From Watersipora subatra (taxonomy: Eukaryota; Bryozoa; Gymnolaemata; Cheilostomatida; Watersiporidae): a DNA stretch of 64,000 nucleotides. Shown here piece by piece: positions 52,481-64,000 of the stretch. The position numbers were made by a program, and so were the translations under genes. Position 1 is the first letter of the stretch, and each line of letters begins with the position of its first letter. The notes beneath the pieces are model-generated. The model worked only from the letters and a program-made list of their open reading frames with translations, did not search any database and was not told the DNA's origin. The stretch is from NCBI RefSeq assembly GCF_963576615.1, contig NC_088717.1, forward strand, positions 52,367,026 to 52,431,025, written 5' to 3'.

Positions 52481-55400
52481 CTAAAGTTGGAATCCAATAG
52501 GGAAGGCGTATGACTCTCGGTCTGCCCGACCATAGAGACGACCATAGAACTCGGCATTAGATGTCGTGGTTATAGTGTGGCTGCGTCCACTCTCTATCAG
52601 AACAGTAGTCGTCACAAAGCTCGAGCTCGGAATGTTGTCCCATACTGCACCAGAGAGGGCCTGACCGTTCAATCTCACATTACCTGTAATAGCAAAATTA
52701 GTTTACCAGAAATTTACTTCAACTGACAAAAATTATCACAAGCTCGCAGTGAAGGCGAAATGTAAGTAGATATGAATATTGAAAATGTTAAAAACTGTTT
52801 TAGGTACATCAAAAGTAACAATGGGGTGTATAACAGTGCATCATGGTAAATGATCTTTGCAAAATCGTCAGGTACAAGTTTTCAACCAACAGTCACCCTG
52901 ACTTAAAACATGAGTTTAGCGAACAATTACATAGCTGTATAGACCTGATTCATTAAACTGACAAGTTTCATCTAAGAAAATATGAACATTTTGGTCCTTT
53001 TTGCTCAAGCGCATGAAATATGTAGTGGCATCGCCTGTGAGGAGCATTCAGTCACATACCTTGCTGTCCGTTTGCTATAACGATAGTGGCATAGTTTATG
53101 TAGTCGGCATTCTCAACACGGCCGCCGCTGTACACAGGAGTGATGAATGTAGCAGATCGGATGAAGTTGCTGCTAGATGGAACAACAAACATGGCTGGAT
53201 CAGCCTCCTCAGGGTTGTCCTTTCCATCTTGTGACTTCACAAACTGGATGACCATGACCGGAGACGATGAGGTCAAGGTTATCCTTGAAGTTGAGCTGAA
53301 AGAGTATAAATCTGCTTATAACAGCTAACTGTGATAACTGACTGGTGGTAGCCGTTATAAACAGTCCAATAATAGAATCTTTGAGTTGGTTGAACAGTAT
53401 TCTACATGTACATTTTATGTTCTGATTTCTAACACAGCACTTGATCCAGATAATCATCAGGTCAATCTATTCCCACTCATAAATTACACAATTCAAACAT
53501 TTGGTGTTGCATAGATATTTGTTTCGTCTATTAAAAAGTATAAATAAAGTATTTGTTTAATCTTATTCAATTATTATTTGTTTTTATTAATATTATTTAA
53601 TAATATATAAATTTTATTTATTGTTGTTATTTATTCGTTATATATATATATATTTGTTCAGATTTAACACAATTATTATTATCTTTTGTTTTTATTAATA
53701 TCATTTAACATATAAATTTCATTTATTTTGTTTGTAATTATTATTCATTGTTAATAAATTATATATATATAATTATATGTTCAGCTTTATGTAATAATAA
53801 ATAATAATAAAAATTAATAATAAATAATAAAAATTATAAAAAATAAAATAAAAATTTAATAAAAATTATAGTAATTTAATCGTGCGGTGCCCGTAAATAG
53901 AACTACTACACTGTATTCCTAGACTGTGGCTGACCAATAGCTTTCATCCAAGTTGTTTTGGGAAATGTAACGCTTTGTTTACGTACTGGCTAGAACAGGA
54001 AAATTTCTCACTGATGTTCTCATCGATATAGCTCAGGTAAGATTATAGATTACATACATGTATTTATATTTGTGATAAAACCTGCAGTTTTTAAGTTTTT
54101 TGCTGATGTGTTGGACTGAGATACAGTTGTCATGACCGTTAGAAAATATGTAAACAGTACTGTCAGTTTAATTTAAGAATTTAATTTAAATCAGCTTATA
54201 TTTAAGAAAAGATAAATCAAAACCCATTCGAACATGTAACCTTCCCATAATTGCAGATATTGATATGACGAGCATCCATAGATCTGACCACTACCCTTGA
54301 CAACAAAACACGGGGGAAAGTTTGTTTAACAGAGTCATGCAAAATTTGATCAGTGAAAGGTTTGTAGCATGGCCTATAGTTCGATCATTTGTAGCCTTAG
54401 CTCATAGGTTCGTTACATTCGTAAACCAAATCAACTCAAAAGCATTAGATTTGTTGCACACGCACACTTGTGTATCTGTGAGGTTACATACTAAAGTTCA
54501 AATGCAACCTGGAGTCTATTTGTACATGTTGAAAGTTTATCAAAGAGGCGTGATATCAAAGCGTGATATGGTGTTAATCACTTACGCCAGCTGGTACTGC
54601 CAAAAGTCTCCAGCGTTTGGAATGGTCCCGATTAGGTTTCCGTTGACGCGGATCTGTGTGTTGGAATTCCTCGCAACTATTCTCAAGACATCACCAACAG
54701 TTCTGAATGGGAATGGCACCACGTAGAAGGTGCTGCCGTAGGATACTGCCAACATAAATTTTTTTATGAATATAAAGGTTAATGTAAAATTGTGTTATAT
54801 ATTATTGTTTTTCTTGTTATACAGATTTGCACAACTTACCGGTTGGTAGCATCTGCTGGACCAAATGGTCACGAGATCCGGACAGCTCTATTTTAGTTCG
54901 AACGTTTCCAGCGAAAACAGCAACTCTAATGCTTGATTGTATTCTAGTACCCGTCAAATCTCCGTCACTCTGGCCCTGGTAAACTTGGAAGCGCTGCAGT
55001 GTAATGTCAAAGCGATCGCCAGAGTTGTAAGTTCGGCCATTTGCAAGAACTGCGATGTCATTACGGTTGCTCGGCAGAGTGATTGTCACCTGCAAGTCAA
55101 ATAGGTAAAACATTTCATATCATTAAGAACCTTGCTGCAACAAAGCTATGTATCATGCGATAGCTGCCTTCACTACAATACGTGTTACTTACAACGGTGT
55201 TGTCAGATGTAGCAACGACGGCAAACTCAGTTGGTAAGGTTGATGGCGACCAGTGGCAGGTGTAATAGTCGGTTCCCAGTGTATTCTCGGGATAAACAAG
55301 GAAAGCATCGTTGGAAAACTTCTCCTTGTTAACACCATACACGACAACATCAGCGTTGGCCCTGAAAAGAGATACCAAAGTATGTTTTCATCTTTGATTC

Positions 55401-58400
55401 TCATTGGGTTTTATTCCTGATTTAGCTCTAAGAAGGACTTTACTATGTGTGTGAAGATGGGAAAATGTTGTTTGAAAGGTAATCACACCACCATCGTTGA
55501 TCGTCACCAGATACAGCAAGAAATTCTGCTGCAAAATCTAATCGAGGAAAATGAGTGGATGTCCTGTTAGCGCAGCTCGTAATTCCTTAATTGGAGTTTT
55601 TGCTCACAACATTGATACATGGTGACGTGAATGAGATTTGTTGCGTGTAATGCTTGGCGTAAGTGTTTAGACATAACTCACAACTTTGTTTTAGACATAC
55701 TATAAAGACCATTGTGAACTAATGCATTATTGCCAACTAATGCATCACCGTGAGTTTGTTGTGGTCATTGTTCTGTGGCTTCTAAGGCCATTTTTGGTCA
55801 TATAAATTTTTCGGAATAATCATGTCATATGCCTTAAATATAATAGTGTTTAAAAACTTCCAAGAGCATCTTTAAAAATATTTATGTAATTGCTAGAGGC
55901 TATGATAAGATAAAGTTATAACCCGATAATTCAGAAAAAATAAGTCTTTTTTAAGCAGTGGTAAAGAGATGTTCAACTGCGACTAGAGCATGTCTGTCTC
56001 TGTCGAAAGACCACTACGAAGCCTCTGGTCAAATTGTCAAGTCATTTGCTTGAAAATAATTATAGCCAATCCTAGCACATATTTTCAAAAAACTCTTCAC
56101 AATAGTTTATTGAGCTAGTCAAACATCCAATGCTAAATGTATTTATATGCAATTTAGGTATTATACCTAAAATGCATATAAATACATTTAGCATGGGATG
56201 TTAAATGAATAATATTGACAAGTACTTTTAGCTGAGCCGACCTTTGTCAAAGATGCATCGGAACCTCATCGTTTAGTATAATAATGTTTATTATTGCACA
56301 TTTGCTCTTGCATGAACACTGAATGGTTAAGTGTGAACAATTGTCCAGAAGATCAGCAATTTGACAGTGCGATGCGAGGTCAAACTATAAGAGGCGCACG
56401 AATAATTCAACAGAAAAGATTGTTAACAAGTTACACATGTATGGTTAGCTATCAGCTATGAAATTAAGGAAACACTCATATATAGATAGATGAGTATTAC
56501 ATGCCGCAACTAGAATGCTGCATATCGTAGTAACTAGGAAGTCTCAGAGAAGAAGTATAACAATCTCTTTTACGTAATCAATCAAACCTAGCACTTACCC
56601 TGGTACAACGTTTACACTATAAAAAGCATAGATGTTCACATAAAGACAATAAAACAGAGGCAATGCAGTCTCAACTGTAATATCAGCTTGGTGAAACAAC
56701 TCGCTCTGAATCGAGGAGTTGATAGATCATTGACTTATCTTTTGTGCAATCTTGGCGGTAATAGACTCAAGTTACCAACTGCTCTATTCCTAGCAATACT
56801 GATGAGCACTAAATCAATCCTAAACACTGGTGACCATCAGGGTTTCAACTTTTTGACTGGCTCATCAAATTTTTTTACAAAAATATTTTTTATTCCAAAG
56901 ATAAAATAAAGTTGTAATAACAGAAAAATAGATATAAACAGTCAAATGGCTTGATCTTTGGTTGGTAAAATCTGGTTTATCATGTTAAATAACCACCATT
57001 TTAGTGAGCTTTTTAGTTAAATTTGATAGTTAAATTTCACATGACATGAACAAAACTAAATAATATTGGCTTTTAAGTTTGCAAATTCTTTGATTCTGGT
57101 AACAATATCAGTAGCTATTGTTTTTTATAATATTCCTTTTCAAATGTGCAAATTAGCTCCTAGTCAAACTAGCTATAACTAATCTCTTTGCATAATGACT
57201 CAATTTGTCAAAGCCGTAAGCTCTGTTAATACGTAAGTTGTTTAATTTACCATCATTATCTTGGGAAAATAATATATAGCTTCAATTCGCCATTTGATGA
57301 TTTCACAGCTCTATCAAGCATATAATATTTCAGCTAGTTACTACTAATAGATAGGAATTCATGGAATGTAGTGGTGATCATGTCAAACCTTCACTGCTGC
57401 GTCGAATGGCATGATGCCATTCACACCTTACTTTCATTGAAGGTTACTATGAGATACGAAAGTGTGGCTATTTGGTTTTTACCCCTTTTAAACTGTTGAA
57501 GCTTTCTCACCTAAAGGAGGAGACGTCCCTAGTAAACTGCAGTCCCTAGTAAACTGCAGTGAAAAACATTTAAACTCAGTGTGAACAAGCTTTGGAATGT
57601 ATTGCTAACTTGCAGGTTGTCATGTGGCAAATATAAAGTGCTCCTTCATGATGGCAACACTCGAATGAAATCCTGATATTGCATTAGTTATTGTCGATGT
57701 CTCAACCTTGCTGTGTGCAATTCTGCCCGAGTTAACCTAAAACCATCTCGCGTATCAGTTCCATAAAAAGGATATTCAGCTGATCCGTATTGAGAGAAGC
57801 CTGACACATGGCCATAGACAAGTGAGAGACCTTCCCAAGTGCTTTAGTATTACCTTCGCTACTCTCTCCGAGCACCTATATAAACAAGCAAAACGTCAAC
57901 ACCCCACCTGACATAGATGCCGTTTCCAGTAGTGTTCTGTCCTTTCCCTTTTAGGCGTGTAGCCAATCCGTAAGCCTGTACCTCTCCCGGCTGTATCTCA
58001 GTCATGATGTTGTAATCAGGGAATGGGAAGAGAGGTGTGCGTACGCTCACAGTGGCAGCCTGATTTCCCACAACAGCTACATAAAGCTCGAGGTCCAAAT
58101 CTTGCGGGTACTCTACGGTGTTCTCCATGTAAGCCAAGTAGAAATTGGTGCCGGAGCTAAGGCCATCTGCATAGCATAATTAATTTAGACGCATGCATTA
58201 CAGACCAGAAGGATTTTTCACAATATATGAAAGTCTTTCCATGCTAAGATCATACCAAGTCTGGTTTAGGAAACACCTCAGTTTATCTCTCTTTTAAAGG
58301 CTTCTTGAATTACCTATAGATGCATTATATATTAGTTATGCAAGCGTTACAAAGTTTGCTAGATGAAGACATTATTTCAAAGCATATAAAGGATGCGCAC

Positions 58401-61400
58401 CTCCACAATCTTCATCAATAGCACCATCAACATCGTCATCAATTCCGTTACATATCTCTTCATCGATTGTTCCGTCACAGTCATTGTCAATATTGTCTCC
58501 TTCTCCCATCGTGGTGGGTGTGCAACCCTGCCTAACCAGTCTCATACCTGACAGCAACAGAGTACTTCATTGACATATTATGGCTTTTAGCAAATGTCAC
58601 GAGGGCCTTAAAATCTAGCACGTGCTTTGCTTGTCACTCTGCAGTCATTTCTCTTTGGATTGTCTGGCATACACAAATGCATGTACAGTCATACCTCAGC
58701 ATACGAGCTTAATACATTATGGGACTGAGCTCAAATGTCAATGTTCTCGCACCTCGATGCAACATTTCCTATATAAAATAACTAAATACAATTTAATCCG
58801 TTCCCTTACTATAACAAGCAGGATATTACGATGGAAAAATGGGAATTTAACTGTTGTAATTCAGTACCTACGTTCACAAACTCGCGGAACAATTATTTAT
58901 TTAGTGGCCACGATCTGCAATAAAATGTAACATTACTATGTACAATACTGTGTGGAGTTCTTACCTTCAAGACAGATGTAGTGGCTAACCGTGGTGTGAG
59001 AAAGATTTGACAGCAATACATTCAGTATACTAAGCTTTTGTGAAACTATGTAGCAAAACATAATTTTAGTTTTTCACTAAATTTACCTTTAATTTCCCCT
59101 TCATCTTATAGTTCTAGTTAGCTTTTATTGGCTTGGTATTTTTTGCCTCGTTTTCACTATAACATTTAGCTAGACTTTTTAAATTTTTCTCAAACTGATT
59201 AGACAAAAAATACCGATCGACGCTGTTCTCATAATTGGCCTCTCGCACACTTGGCCGCTTATTGGTCGCAAAGAGAACTGGCCTGTATGCTCATATTTCA
59301 AAGTTTTCTCATATCTCAAGGTAGACTTGCTTGAAAGGTAGACACTTGCTTGAAAGTTTGCCCATATCTAAATTTTATCATATGTTTGAGCACACATATG
59401 CCGAGCTATGACTGTATTATTTACTAAGCATTCCATAATTGATACAAAGTTACTAATCATATGCGTAACTTCAGAATCGAACTATCACAATTTATTATTG
59501 AAAAGCTATTTAAGAAGTCGATACGTCAGAGCCCTGATTATGTATGCTTGAAACTTTAAAGAAAATTATCAGGGCGGCAAATCACAAATACGACCATTAC
59601 TCATAGCCTTAGAGCCAGATGTTCTTGTTAGAAATTATCAGGAGGAAAATAGGTACAAAATATGTGTATGTCATCTATCAAAATATCAAACTTTCCACCT
59701 CTATTGGGTTGGCTGACATTCATTGTCAGATCTATTAACTCATCCTATTCATGCTGTCTCTGGTCTTACCTAATGGCAGTGCGAAAGATTCACGGTTGGC
59801 TCGGCCATACATAAGAGCTTGGAAATAGACATCAGCGCTGACATGTGACAGCGAGTGTCTCCCAGGGTTTGCTATTTGCACTGATGTGACAGCATATACA
59901 ACACCTAAAACAAAAATTAATTGAAATTATTGATTCACTTTCAGACACTAGAATTACACTAAACTAATGTATACTTTGACTATCAGCGTGAACGTGTTTA
60001 TAGATGTCTATGTATTCAGAGTTTTATCAATTATGTTGCATTACAGACACTCATTACAGACTCTTCGCTTACCATTTTGCGAGGGCAATGTTACCCAGGT
60101 TGGGCTAGGGAGAGACCCCCCATCCAATCGCAGTCCACTGATCTGAGACTGCTCTATCGCAATCATCACAAATGTGTCAAATGGTAGAAAACCTCCGTTC
60201 ACCCCATCTGCCTGACCAGTCCGAGGGGTAATAAACTGATAATTCCTTGACCACTGCTCTACTGGAGGTATGAGCTAAAAATTACAAAACATGCAGTCAA
60301 AAAACACATCAAGCTTACAAAAATTATCAATCATGTGACTACAGCTCATGGAACATGTAATAGACGTAATCAGTAAATGCAGGCATTGAACATGTTGCAA
60401 TGTTCTTTTCTGTGTTATGTTTGGAGTACTCCTACCATACATTATCGGGTTAAATGCTATTACTCCAAAAAGTACACTGGTAGGCTCATGTGCCGTAAAG
60501 AAATTATTATGTATAATAATCATGTGCATAATTATTCCATAATATGGCTCGGTGACGCAGTGGTTAGCGTGTCGGCCCGCAAAGCTGAATATCTGAATTC
60601 AATTTTCATGTGATACATTTTATTTTTTAACTTTCTTAGCGTGTCTTCAGACAAACAGATGAACAGACAGATGGACAGGCAAATGGACAAACAGATGAAC
60701 AGATGAATCGACATGATTCTTATCATAGTGAAGATTAAAGTAAATGCAAAGATAATTTTCAATGTTTTGTAAAAAGGCTGATGTTAAACAATTGCGGCCT
60801 CTGTAACGAAAAGACCTTTAGGTCATTATTTTTTTCTGTGGAACTTGTTACTTGGCGTCGGCTAATAGAGCTGCTTAACTGAAATAGATGCCTTGAAGTT
60901 ATAACAATAGTCTAGACATTAAAAAAGCACCAGCTTTATTTCCTCATAATTTTGACCTTTTACTATAAATAATTCTGGCAATATATAATAATAATAATAG
61001 GTAGTTCTGATTGCTTGCCTCAATTTTACGAGCCTCTTTTAGAGCCAACCAAACTACCAAATTTCTGGCCATACCATCACAGTAGAACTCTGAGATACGG
61101 TTGCCCTAGGATATGTTTTTTTTTCAGGTTACCATGGGGAATATGATGTTTGCCCGGCCTCTGGTTATGATATTTTACTCCTCTTTACGATGAGGCCAAA
61201 AAATACTAAGATGTTGATACGCTATTGGCTAAGCCCTCCCACAAAACCTGAGGATAATATGAGACGCTATCCATTGCGTACAGTGAGCTACATGTAAGTG
61301 AAGAAATAGCTGAAAGTTGCGTAGTTTTTTTCTCATCTGAGTGTTTACGATATCGTAATTAAGTTGCGCTTTTTAGGGCTTATATCGTTTTGGTTCGTTA

Positions 61401-63333
61401 GCCATGACTCTTAAAGTCACTAGTGATGGAAAAAGGAAAAGCAAAAAATTTTTACTAAGAAAAAGGTTAAGAAGTAATGAAAAAAACTCAAAGAAAGGTG
61501 AGATAGAACAAACGTTATCGGCAGAAATAAGGAAAGCTATCGGCTGCTTTAAAAACCTTTGATAGATTTATTGCACAGAACACCCAGAAAAATTGCCCCA
61601 AATTATCTTATGGACAGTATTGATGACAGGCCCATGGGTCATTTTATAAATTAAAGTTTGGCCAGTTTCAAAAATCGGGCTTCTTTGCATAGCTAAATCT
61701 TCAAATAAAAGCGTCAGAAACCAAGGTGTTAAGTGACCTCACCACACGACTATTTCACCTTACGATCCTAACCACGGGACGGATAAGCATAATATTTCAA
61801 AGTTATACTGTATTTGGATAATTGTAGGCCTACATGGCACGAGCTGGCAATAGTTTTAAAGCCAGCCCAGTGAATGATAAAGTTATTCTTAAAAGCAACA
61901 TGAGTAGTTGAGAATTAATACAATTTAGTTTGTTGTCTATCACAATTATGTAGTGTCATTATTTTTCCATCTCTTTTGACTATTGGAAATTCCGTCTTCC
62001 AATAACGATTATGAAACATAATAGCGCGCAAACACTGATAAAACTGCTTTACAATCTAAAGAGCATCTCGAGTTCGGCTATGACCCTTTGACCCTGTCAC
62101 AAGGGCACAGGCACAGGTAATGTAATGGCTGTTGGCATAAAGAGTTCATTCATACTTGACAATGTTAGTAGGTTGAACCAACTGAGATCATTTCAGGCGA
62201 GATATCGAGTGACAATTTTTAAAGGGGCAAAAATTTCTGCTTGTCAATGCGTTTCAGTAAATCAGTTAGCCCTACTGTGGGTGACCGTATGAAAAAGTGC
62301 TTGCTTTATGCGCGGCGGTATTGCTAGGCTTATAAAGAACAGACACCATCTATAGCCGCATCGTTTGGTTACATAATACCAACTCTTGATGTGTTTAAAT
62401 TTAATTACGGTGTGCTAAACAACTTTATTGCATAACTAGGTGAATGCCCGTAATCTGTCTGCACGCTTTTTATAATTAGACAGCCATAAAGGTTAGTTAA
62501 TTCATAGGGAACAAAGTTGTAATAGTTACCATCATGGCTGGGTCAGCAACATCTATGTCTCTCTCATTGGTCGTTTTCACATACTGAAAGACCTGAATTG
62601 GACGCGATCCATCGAAAAAGCCATATTCGTTTGATCCAATGTCAACCCTCACATAGTCACCTGAATTGTAATCATAAATCTTGAGCCATAATATCTCACT
62701 ACACTCCTGAATACCCTGACAATGCGATCTTTAGAAGAGTTGGATCGCTATGGACTAGGGCGCAACCGTATTACTAGTGCTGCCTTACTTTGTTACTCAC
62801 TATAAGGTACGTCATGCATTGAATTACACTGTAAGCTAATTCTTTCACAAATATAATATTATCAATAGCATTCCAGCTTTTGGTCAGAAGTCCTATCATT
62901 TTGTTATTGCTGAACAGAACGAGTAGACATCAGTCATTTCAGCACAATGGCTCAACTTGGCATAAATATTACTGGTTTTAATTTTTTGAATTACTAACCA
63001 ATACAAGGAAAAAAATTTGTGTACAAAATCCTTTTTTTTGGTTCAGGCATGTTGATGTACCCATAGACTCATATTTCTCTAATGCAGGAAACCTACCTGC
63101 ATTAGCCAAGTTCTCGGTGGACGTTCTGCTCAATCCACTCGCAGTTGTGATGGTTATTTCAACTCCAGTGTTGGGCGCTGAAGCTGTTATGAAGAAGACA
63201 TCACCTCTATCTCTTTCTCTTGGAATTGGTGCCGTGACAAATTGAAGTCCCCAAGTGGAAACTGGTGCTAGCTGATGCACCAAGTGATCTCTTGAAGAAA
63301 GGTTAACAGGATCGACTCTAGCTCGTACGTTTC
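52481..63333 (-). CDS. IgGFc-binding-domain protein with MopE-type metal-binding insert, 3' part (11 exons)
   Basis: Minus-strand exons: 63333-63097, 62660-62530, 60274-60073, 59904-59770, 58547-58401, 58166-57908, 55361-55193, 55089-54840, 54745-54586, 53295-53060, 52683-52481. All are GT-AG and join in frame (about 708 residues to the TAG). The 5' end lies right of the window. Two related units are visible. The first runs from NVRARVD and SSRDHLVHQLAP to YGRANRESFALPL. The second runs from NVRTKIELSGSRDHLVQQML to YGRADRESYAFPIGFQL. They resemble the IgGFc-binding N-terminal domain of mucus/FCGBP-type proteins. Between them, exon 58547-58401 encodes DNIDNDCDGTIDEEICNGID and a matching DDDVDGAIDEDC, an Asp-rich repeat typical of the MopE-type putative metal-binding motif. 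Secretion and a role in mucus or immunity are inferred from the family. No VWD or TIL domain is seen before the stop. Confidence 0.85.
53560..53880. repeat. A/T-only low-complexity tract
   Basis: Almost pure A and T with TATATATATA runs and repeated TTTTTATTAATATTATTTAA-like and AATAATAAAAATTAATAAT-like strings, in an intron of the IgGFc-domain gene. Confidence 0.9.
55362..57907. other. Large intron of the IgGFc-domain gene
   Basis: No exon recognised. A near-palindrome is visible at about 56130-56200 (AATGTATTTATATGCAATTT / AAAATGCATATAAATACATT, flanking TAGGTATTATACCTA), which could be an isolated hairpin. The rest is unremarkable. Confidence 0.45.
58401..58547 (-). other. MopE-type putative calcium-binding insert
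   Basis: One phase-1/phase-1 exon encodes two Asp/Cys-rich loops (DNIDNDCDGTIDEEIC, then NGIDDDVDGAIDEDC). Because the phases are symmetrical, the exon could be lost or duplicated without a frameshift, which suits a shuffled module. Calcium binding is what the family predicts; it is not shown here. Confidence 0.75.
58548..59769. other. Intron of the IgGFc-domain gene
   Basis: No exon seen. 58690-59420 contains an inverted pair GTACAGTCATACCTCAGCAT / ATGCCGAGCTATGACTGTAT, the likely ends of a degraded inverted-repeat element of about 730 bp. Confidence 0.45.
58685..59416. mobile_element. Degraded TIR element
   Basis: TACAGTCATACCTCAGCATA at the left matches TATGCCGAGCTATGACTGTA inverted at the right (some mismatches), with TA at both outer edges. 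Subterminal CTCGCAC / CTCATATCTCAAG motifs are repeated inside. No ORF. Confidence 0.6.
60275..62529. other. Intron of the IgGFc-domain gene
   Basis: Contains the SINE at about 60515-60710. The rest, including 60720-62520, shows no recognisable gene or repeat apart from a CTAGGTGAATGCCCG end-module trace at about 62438. Confidence 0.5.
60515..60710 (+). mobile_element. tRNA-derived SINE
   Basis: GGCTCGGTGACGCAGTGGTT then AGCGTGTCGGCC (box A region), AGCTGAATATCTGAATTCAA (weak box B) and a GTGTCTTCAGACAAACAGAT tail running into ACAGATGGACAGGCAAATGG repeats. Similar in plan to 31685-31860. Confidence 0.6.
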
Positions 63334-64000
63334 CTGAAATTATTGCTTACACATTGTAGATTATGTCACCAACATTAAATTAGAATGCTACAAAGCTTTT
63401 CTAGCAGCAGTTTTTGATCCTTCAATTGTGCATTGCTGGCCAGAAATGTCTTCTTTACAATAATCACTTTGCCATTAAGAGGGCTATGCTTTAATTAAGC
63501 CATGTACGTGTAAGTCTTAAAGCGGGTAATGAAAAATGGCAAATTCACTAAGCAACCTCTCCAAAAGACAACTAACTCTTTTCATAGCCAAAGTAAATTG
63601 AGTATTCGTAATCTATATATAAATCTCAGTGTTTGTCCTTTTGTTAAGGACTGTGTCCAGTTGTAGCAATTAAAATCTAGCTATGAGAAATCCGCAAAGC
63701 ACTGGATTTGATCTCAGGACCTCCAGATCTAAATTGGGATTCATTGGGCAAATCAAATAGTCATAACACTGGAAGATAAGATACTCTAGCGTAAGGCGCT
63801 TGCTTGGGTTGATAACTAGCACTGTTGACCATTACATGTAATGATTGTTAAGCTGGCCAAAACTGGTGTATTGTTTTAGTAAATATTTTAGTAAAGATCT
63901 AGCTTTACAGGTAAATTACTCCAATTCATTAAGTAAGTATTCTACTACCCGTGCAATGCCGGGCAAATGGCTAGTTAAACGTATAAATGTTATTGCTGTT
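63334..64000. other. Intron of the IgGFc-domain gene to the window edge
   Basis: No further exon of the gene is recognised. The right half is a SINE-like copy (63620-63976). Confidence 0.55.
63620..63976 (-). mobile_element. SINE-like repeat, minus orientation
   Basis: AAATCTCAGTGTTTGTCCTT, GACTGTGTCCAGTTGTAGCA, GATTTGATCTCAGGACCTCC, TAGCACTGTTGACCATTACA and AAAGATCTAGCTTTACAGGT match 11840-12357 in order. The end module CCCGTGCAATGCCGGGCAAA precedes CTAGT. Confidence 0.8.

Noticed and set aside
53001..53328. Plus-strand frames over the last exons of the IgGFc-domain gene
   Set aside because: They are antisense shadows. The minus-strand reading has splice sites, phase agreement and family motifs.

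Overview
This window is nuclear DNA from an intron-rich animal. It is AT-rich and gene-poor, all inferred exons are joined by GT-AG introns, and it holds many SINE-like, hAT, Tc1-like and Harbinger-like insertions plus several minisatellites. An IgGFc-binding-domain protein with an embedded MopE-type metal-binding motif, beside a long repeat-filled gene, suggests a marine invertebrate. A lophotrochozoan is plausible, but the phylum is not proven by anything seen here.

Layout. (1) 175-2737, minus: three exons of a coiled-coil protein, open at both ends. (2) 5677-50006, plus: a 19-exon gene whose exons join in one frame into 915 codons plus a stop. Its first half is a class V aminotransferase of cysteine-desulfurase type, with the PLP lysine in STHKFLGG and the persulfide-loop cysteine in RGGCACAGP. 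Its second half is a TtcA-type PP-loop tRNA-thiolation ATPase, with [22 protein letters not shown] and CPAC. A less familiar middle segment of about 165 residues joins them. (3) 43545-44030, plus: a small two-exon gene nested in the 8-kb intron 17 of gene 2. It encodes a DUF5679-like zinc ribbon followed by a very Arg/Lys/Ser-rich tail. (4) 52481-63333, minus: eleven 3' exons of a secreted IgGFc-binding-type protein, with two tandem domains separated by an Asp-rich calcium-binding-like insert. Genes 2 and 4 converge. Genes 1 and 2 probably diverge from 2.7-5.7 kb.

The rest is introns and short intergenic DNA. Three hAT elements are delimited to the base (two with perfect and one with 7/8 8-bp target duplications). 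Other elements are a Tc1-like element, a TA-flanked element carrying a 16-bp minisatellite in one end, a Harbinger-like foldback element, two further terminal-inverted-repeat families in two copies each, a Helitron remnant and tRNA-derived SINEs. A 21-bp minisatellite with a 273-bp higher-order period lies at 47.3-47.96 kb.

The most interesting candidate is gene 2. It appears to put a sulfur donor (persulfide-forming desulfurase) and a sulfur acceptor (Fe-S tRNA thiolase) on one polypeptide, an arrangement I know only as separate bacterial proteins. The function is inferred from motifs. Exon boundaries were assigned by eye from splice sites and frame.
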